Shown here: positions 60,874-64,000 of the stretch, one piece after another
Layout of the letters: each line of letters begins with the position of its first letter
Numbering within the stretch: the stretch's first letter is position 1
Assembly: GCA_017643685.1 (NCBI GenBank)
Contig: JAEPMY010000001.1
Coordinates: forward strand, 1 to 64,000
Source of the DNA: Sneathiella sp.
GTDB taxonomy: Bacteria > Pseudomonadota > Alphaproteobacteria > Sneathiellales > Sneathiellaceae
DNA length: 64,000 nucleotides
Direction: 5' to 3'
Position numbers and translations under genes: made by a program
The notes under the pieces: model-generated
What the model was told of the DNA's origin: nothing
Database searches by the model: none
The model's input: only the letters and a program-made list of their open reading frames with translations

Positions 60874-61782
60874 CTAAGCATCGTTCCATTCTGGATCATT
60901 GCCGAAGCGGTCAAACATAAAGTCAATAAACGCTCTTAACGGGCCTGAATGATGCCGAAATGGGGGGTAAAGAATAGTAAGATAGGTCGGCTGCATTTTA
61001 TGATCTGGCAGCACCCGAACCAGTTTTCCAGAACGAAGCTCTTCGTTAATGCAGAAAATAGGCAGACTTGTGATCCCAAGACCCTTAACTGCAGATTCCA
61101 GCAAAACGGTACTGTTATTTGAATAAATCGGTCCATCCACGCGGACTGATTTTTCGCCGTCCGGACCGTTCAATCGCCAGCTATTCCCTTGATTAAAAGA
61201 TCCATAGAAAAGGCAGTCATGATCTTTTAAATCACTGACCTGCTGGGGCACGCCCCGCCTTTTCAGATATTCAGGAGAGGCACAAATCGTTCTGTTGATT
61301 TCAATAATTTCGTGATCAACCAACGCCGATTGCTCTTGTCTGGGGCTAATGCGAACGGTGACATCAAATCCTTCTTCAAGGGGATCGATATATCTGTCAT
61401 TTAAAGTGACAATCAGCTTCACATCCGGATATTCCATCGCAAAATCTGTCACGGGAGAACTAAGGTGGAACATACCAAAGGAAAGCGGCGCATTGATCCG
61501 GAGCACGCCTTTCGGACTGCCCCGATGGGCTTTTGCTTCATCCTCCGCCTGCTCCAGATCATTCATAATCTGTTGGCTACGTTGATAAAAACTCTCCCCC
61601 GTCGGGGTCAGGGTAACTTTTCGTGTCGTCCTATGGAAAAGCTGCGATCCAAGCTCGTCTTCCAGATTGATCACAGATCGATTGACTTGGGATCGAGACT
61701 GGTTCAGCGACCGGGCGGCCGCGGCGAAGCTCCCCTCTTCCACGACTTTGATGAAGGCACGCATGGCGCTGAATTTATCCAT
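60874..61782 (-). CDS. LysR-family transcriptional regulator
   Basis: MDKFSAMRAFIKVVEEGSFAAAARSLNQSRSQVNRSVINLEDELGSQLFHRTTRKVTLTPTGE. Confidence 0.95.
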   Translation of the reverse strand: MDKFSAMRAFIKVVEEGSFAAAARSLNQSRSQVNRSVINLEDELGSQLFHRTTRKVTLTPTGESFYQRSQQIMNDLEQAEDEAKAHRGSPKGVLRINAPLSFGMFHLSSPVTDFAMEYPDVKLIVTLNDRYIDPLEEGFDVTVRISPRQEQSALVDHEIIEINRTICASPEYLKRRGVPQQVSDLKDHDCLFYGSFNQGNSWRLNGPDGEKSVRVDGPIYSNNSTVLLESAVKGLGITSLPIFCINEELRSGKLVRVLPDHKMQPTYLTILYPPFRHHSGPLRAFIDFMFDRFGNDPEWNDA

Positions 61783-61812
61783 TGGAGACCTCGTTAGCTG
61801 CCACTCAGTTTA

Positions 61813-61859
61813 ATTGTCACTTATTTAGAGACAATATGTACCATTTTGCACTCATTGTT
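61813..61859. promoter_or_regulatory. Candidate LysR tripartite site in lysR-wrbA intergenic region: ATTGTC-N11-GACAAT-N18-ATTGTT
   Basis: Half-site spacing identical to 60034-60080. Confidence 0.7.
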
Positions 61860-61947
61860 TCAACGATACCTTGTTCATACATTCCATCAGTGAAACAGCG
61901 CGGCTCAGGAGAGTGACCGCAATAGACTTAAACTGAAAGGCAAGGAC

Positions 61948-62547
61948 ATGGCGAAGGTATTGGTTCTTTATTATTCTTCTTACGGCCATATTGAAACACT
62001 GGCAAATGCAGTGGCAAAAGGTGCGGCGTCCGTGGATGGCGTTGACGTAGACATCAAACGAGTACCTGAATTGATGCCTGAAGAGGTTGCCAAAAACGCT
62101 GGCGTTAAACTGGATCAGGCAGCCGATATTGCCTCGCCTGAAGATCTGGCAAATTATGACGCCATTATCTTTGGAACGCCAACCCGCTTTGGCAATATGG
62201 CGGCCCAGATGCGGAACTTCCTGGATCAGACAGGTGGTCTTTGGTTCAATGGCAAATTGGTTGGTAAAGTTGGCTCTGTGTTTGTCTCCACCGGGACAGG
62301 CGGTGGCAACGAAACAACCGCGCAGTCTTTCCAGACAACATTGTTCCACCACGGTATGGTTGTTGTCGGTGTGCCTTATACGATCCCTGAAATGACCGAT
62401 ATTTCCGAAGCACGGGGCGGCTCCCCTCTTGGTGCGGGAACGCTGGCAGGTGGTGACGGCTCCCGCCAGCCATCAACAAAGGAACTCACAATTGCGGAAT
62501 TCCAAGGCCAGCATGTGGCAAATATTGCCAAGAAGCTGACTGCATAA
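61948..62547 (+). CDS. wrbA: NAD(P)H:quinone oxidoreductase WrbA
   Basis: [52 protein letters not shown]. Confidence 0.95.
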   Translation: MAKVLVLYYSSYGHIETLANAVAKGAASVDGVDVDIKRVPELMPEEVAKNAGVKLDQAADIASPEDLANYDAIIFGTPTRFGNMAAQMRNFLDQTGGLWFNGKLVGKVGSVFVSTGTGGGNETTAQSFQTTLFHHGMVVVGVPYTIPEMTDISEARGGSPLGAGTLAGGDGSRQPSTKELTIAEFQGQHVANIAKKLTA

Positions 62548-62563
62548 AACACAAAAAATACAC

Positions 62564-62602
62564 AAAAAAACGCGTCAGAATCCAATTTTGACGCGTTTTT
62601 TT
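62564..62602 (+). terminator. Rho-independent terminator after wrbA (may act bidirectionally)
   Basis: aaaaaacgcgtca ... tgacgcgtttttt, 13-bp stem. Confidence 0.85.
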
Positions 62603-62613
62603 ATGTTTGGAAC

Positions 62614-62838
62614 TTAAGCTATTGAACTACACAAACCGTGATTATGCGATTTTGTGGATGGTTCTCGTTTTCCCTCCCACAGCATTTCATGGAGAGTGAA
62701 CACCCCGGTCTGCACCAATGGCTCCAGTAAGCCAATTCCAATCGCAGCCATCAAATTCCCGGTCAGGAAATAGGCCACCATGGTTGCAACCACAATATGC
62801 GTTGCACCGTAACTCAACGTTTTCAAAGCAAGTCGCAT
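62614..62838 (-). CDS. DUF2061 family small membrane protein
   Basis: KTLSYGATHIVVATMVAYFLTGNLMAAIGIGLLEPLVQTGVFTLHEMLWE. Confidence 0.85.
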   Translation of the reverse strand: MRLALKTLSYGATHIVVATMVAYFLTGNLMAAIGIGLLEPLVQTGVFTLHEMLWEGKREPSTKSHNHGLCSSIA

Positions 62839-62914
62839 TTTCTATCTCCATATCTGTCAGGAAAAGATTGGGGAGACTGGATTACTTCGAGACGGGCCCA
62901 GCCTCCCCGGCAGG

Positions 62915-64000
62915 TTAAAGCGTTAGACCAAGCCGGTCCGCAATCCCCCGCCCGTAAGCCGGATCGGCCTGCAGGAAGTAGCCGATCTGACGGCGAACGA
63001 TATCTTCAGGCACACCGGTCATGGCATCCGCGATAGTATCCATCAGGCGGCTTTGCTCATCCGCTGGCATAATGCGGAACAGTTTACCGGCCTGCGTGAA
63101 ATCGTCATTACCGTCGCGGTGATCATACCGATCCGCATAGTCCCCGATTTTCAGAGCTGGTTCTTTATATTCCGGCTGCTCGACCGGACCACCAAAGCTG
63201 TTGGGTTCATAATTGACCGACCCGCCGCCATTACTATCAAAGCGCATGGCGCCATTTCGTTGGTAGTTATGAACAGGGCATTTAGGGGCATTCACCGGCA
63301 GTAATTGGTGGTTTGCACCAACCCGATACCGCTGTGCATCACCGTATGACAAAATCCGCATCTGCAACATTTTGTCAGGGCTGTGACCGATACCCGGCAC
63401 CACATTCGCAGGCGTAAAAGCGGCTTGCTCTACTTCCGCGAAATAGTTTTGCGGATTACGGTTCAGCTCCAACACCCCGACATCAATCAATGGGAATTCT
63501 GCATGAGGCCAGACTTTAGTCAGGTCAAACGGATTAAAATCAACTTCTTCCGCCTGCTGTTCGGTCATTACCTGAATTTTGAAATTCCAGCGCGGGAAAT
63601 CGCCATCCTCAATCGCATTGAACAAATCCCGCTGATGACTTTCGCGATCCTCTCCGATCAGTTTTGCCACCTGCTCATTAGAGTTGGTTTTCTGCCCTTG
63701 CGCCGTTTTGAAATGGAACTTCACCCAAACGCGCTCATTTTCATCATTAATGAGGCTGTACGTGTGAGAGCCGTATCCGTTCATGTGACGATAGGAAGCT
63801 GGCTGCCCCCGGTCAGACATCAGGATTGTAATCTGGTGCAGCGCCTCTGGTGAGTGAGACCAGAAGTCCCACTGCATGGTGCCATCCCGCAGATTTGTGC
63901 GCGGATCGCGCTTCTGGCTGTGAATGAAGTCCATGAATTTATAGGGGTCGCGCACAAAGAAAACAGGCGTGTTATTTCCGACAATGTCCCAGTTCCCTTC
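62915..64000 (-). CDS. Catalase (N-terminal part beyond window end)
   Basis: [72 protein letters not shown]. Confidence 0.97.
   Translation of the reverse strand, partial: EGNWDIVGNNTPVFFVRDPYKFMDFIHSQKRDPRTNLRDGTMQWDFWSHSPEALHQITILMSDRGQPASYRHMNGYGSHTYSLINDENERVWVKFHFKTAQGQKTNSNEQVAKLIGEDRESHQRDLFNAIEDGDFPRWNFKIQVMTEQQAEEVDFNPFDLTKVWPHAEFPLIDVGVLELNRNPQNYFAEVEQAAFTPANVVPGIGHSPDKMLQMRILSYGDAQRYRVGANHQLLPVNAPKCPVHNYQRNGAMRFDSNGGGSVNYEPNSFGGPVEQPEYKEPALKIGDYADRYDHRDGNDDFTQAGKLFRIMPADEQSRLMDTIADAMTGVPEDIVRRQIGYFLQADPAYGRGIADRLGLTL

Noticed and set aside
61852-62352. 166-aa minus-strand ORF overlapping wrbA
   Set aside because: Antisense to the well-supported wrbA gene
63970-63990. Additional LysR half-site (gacaat) near the window end
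   Set aside because: Lies in the catalase coding sequence and lacks the N11/N18 partner half-sites

Overview
The window is a gene-dense stretch of an alphaproteobacterial chromosome. I infer the taxon from gene content and gene order. From left to right: tatCBA; an Fe3+-type ABC permease and ATPase; scpB/scpA; an M50 peptidase; nagZ; a SPOR protein; and, where the argS locus is normally found, a shortened ArgRS-like protein that lacks the catalytic core. Then erpA, xthA, a PAS histidine kinase, a complete suf operon (Rrf2-sufBCDSU-T-A), an acyl-CoA dehydrogenase and an RluA-type enzyme. A large chemotaxis cluster follows (STAS-cheY-cheA-cheW-MCP-cheR-cheD-cheB-soluble receptor-like protein), fused to a partner-switch module (STAS, REC-PP2C, HATPase) and a hybrid kinase. 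After that come a sulfatase/GlcNAc-kinase/nagA operon, a run of unusual regulators (LuxR-PAS, SARP-TPR, pseudo-receiver NarL type), MFS-MarR-coxSLM-type genes, a DAO-type oxidoreductase, a BCCT transporter, and a redox block (pirin, LysR, wrbA, DUF2061, catalase). No CRISPR array, rRNA, tRNA or obvious mobile element was recognised. The best leads are: (1) the catalytically gutted ArgRS-like protein at the argS locus; (2) a soluble receptor-like protein with a CheZ-like FQDxxxQ motif and acidic -IELF tail; (3) a hybrid kinase whose phospho-accepting His is Arg, next to a split HsbR/HsbA-like partner switch; (4) a matching tripartite LysR box (TTGTC-N11-GACAAT-N18-ATTGT) in front of both pirin and wrbA.
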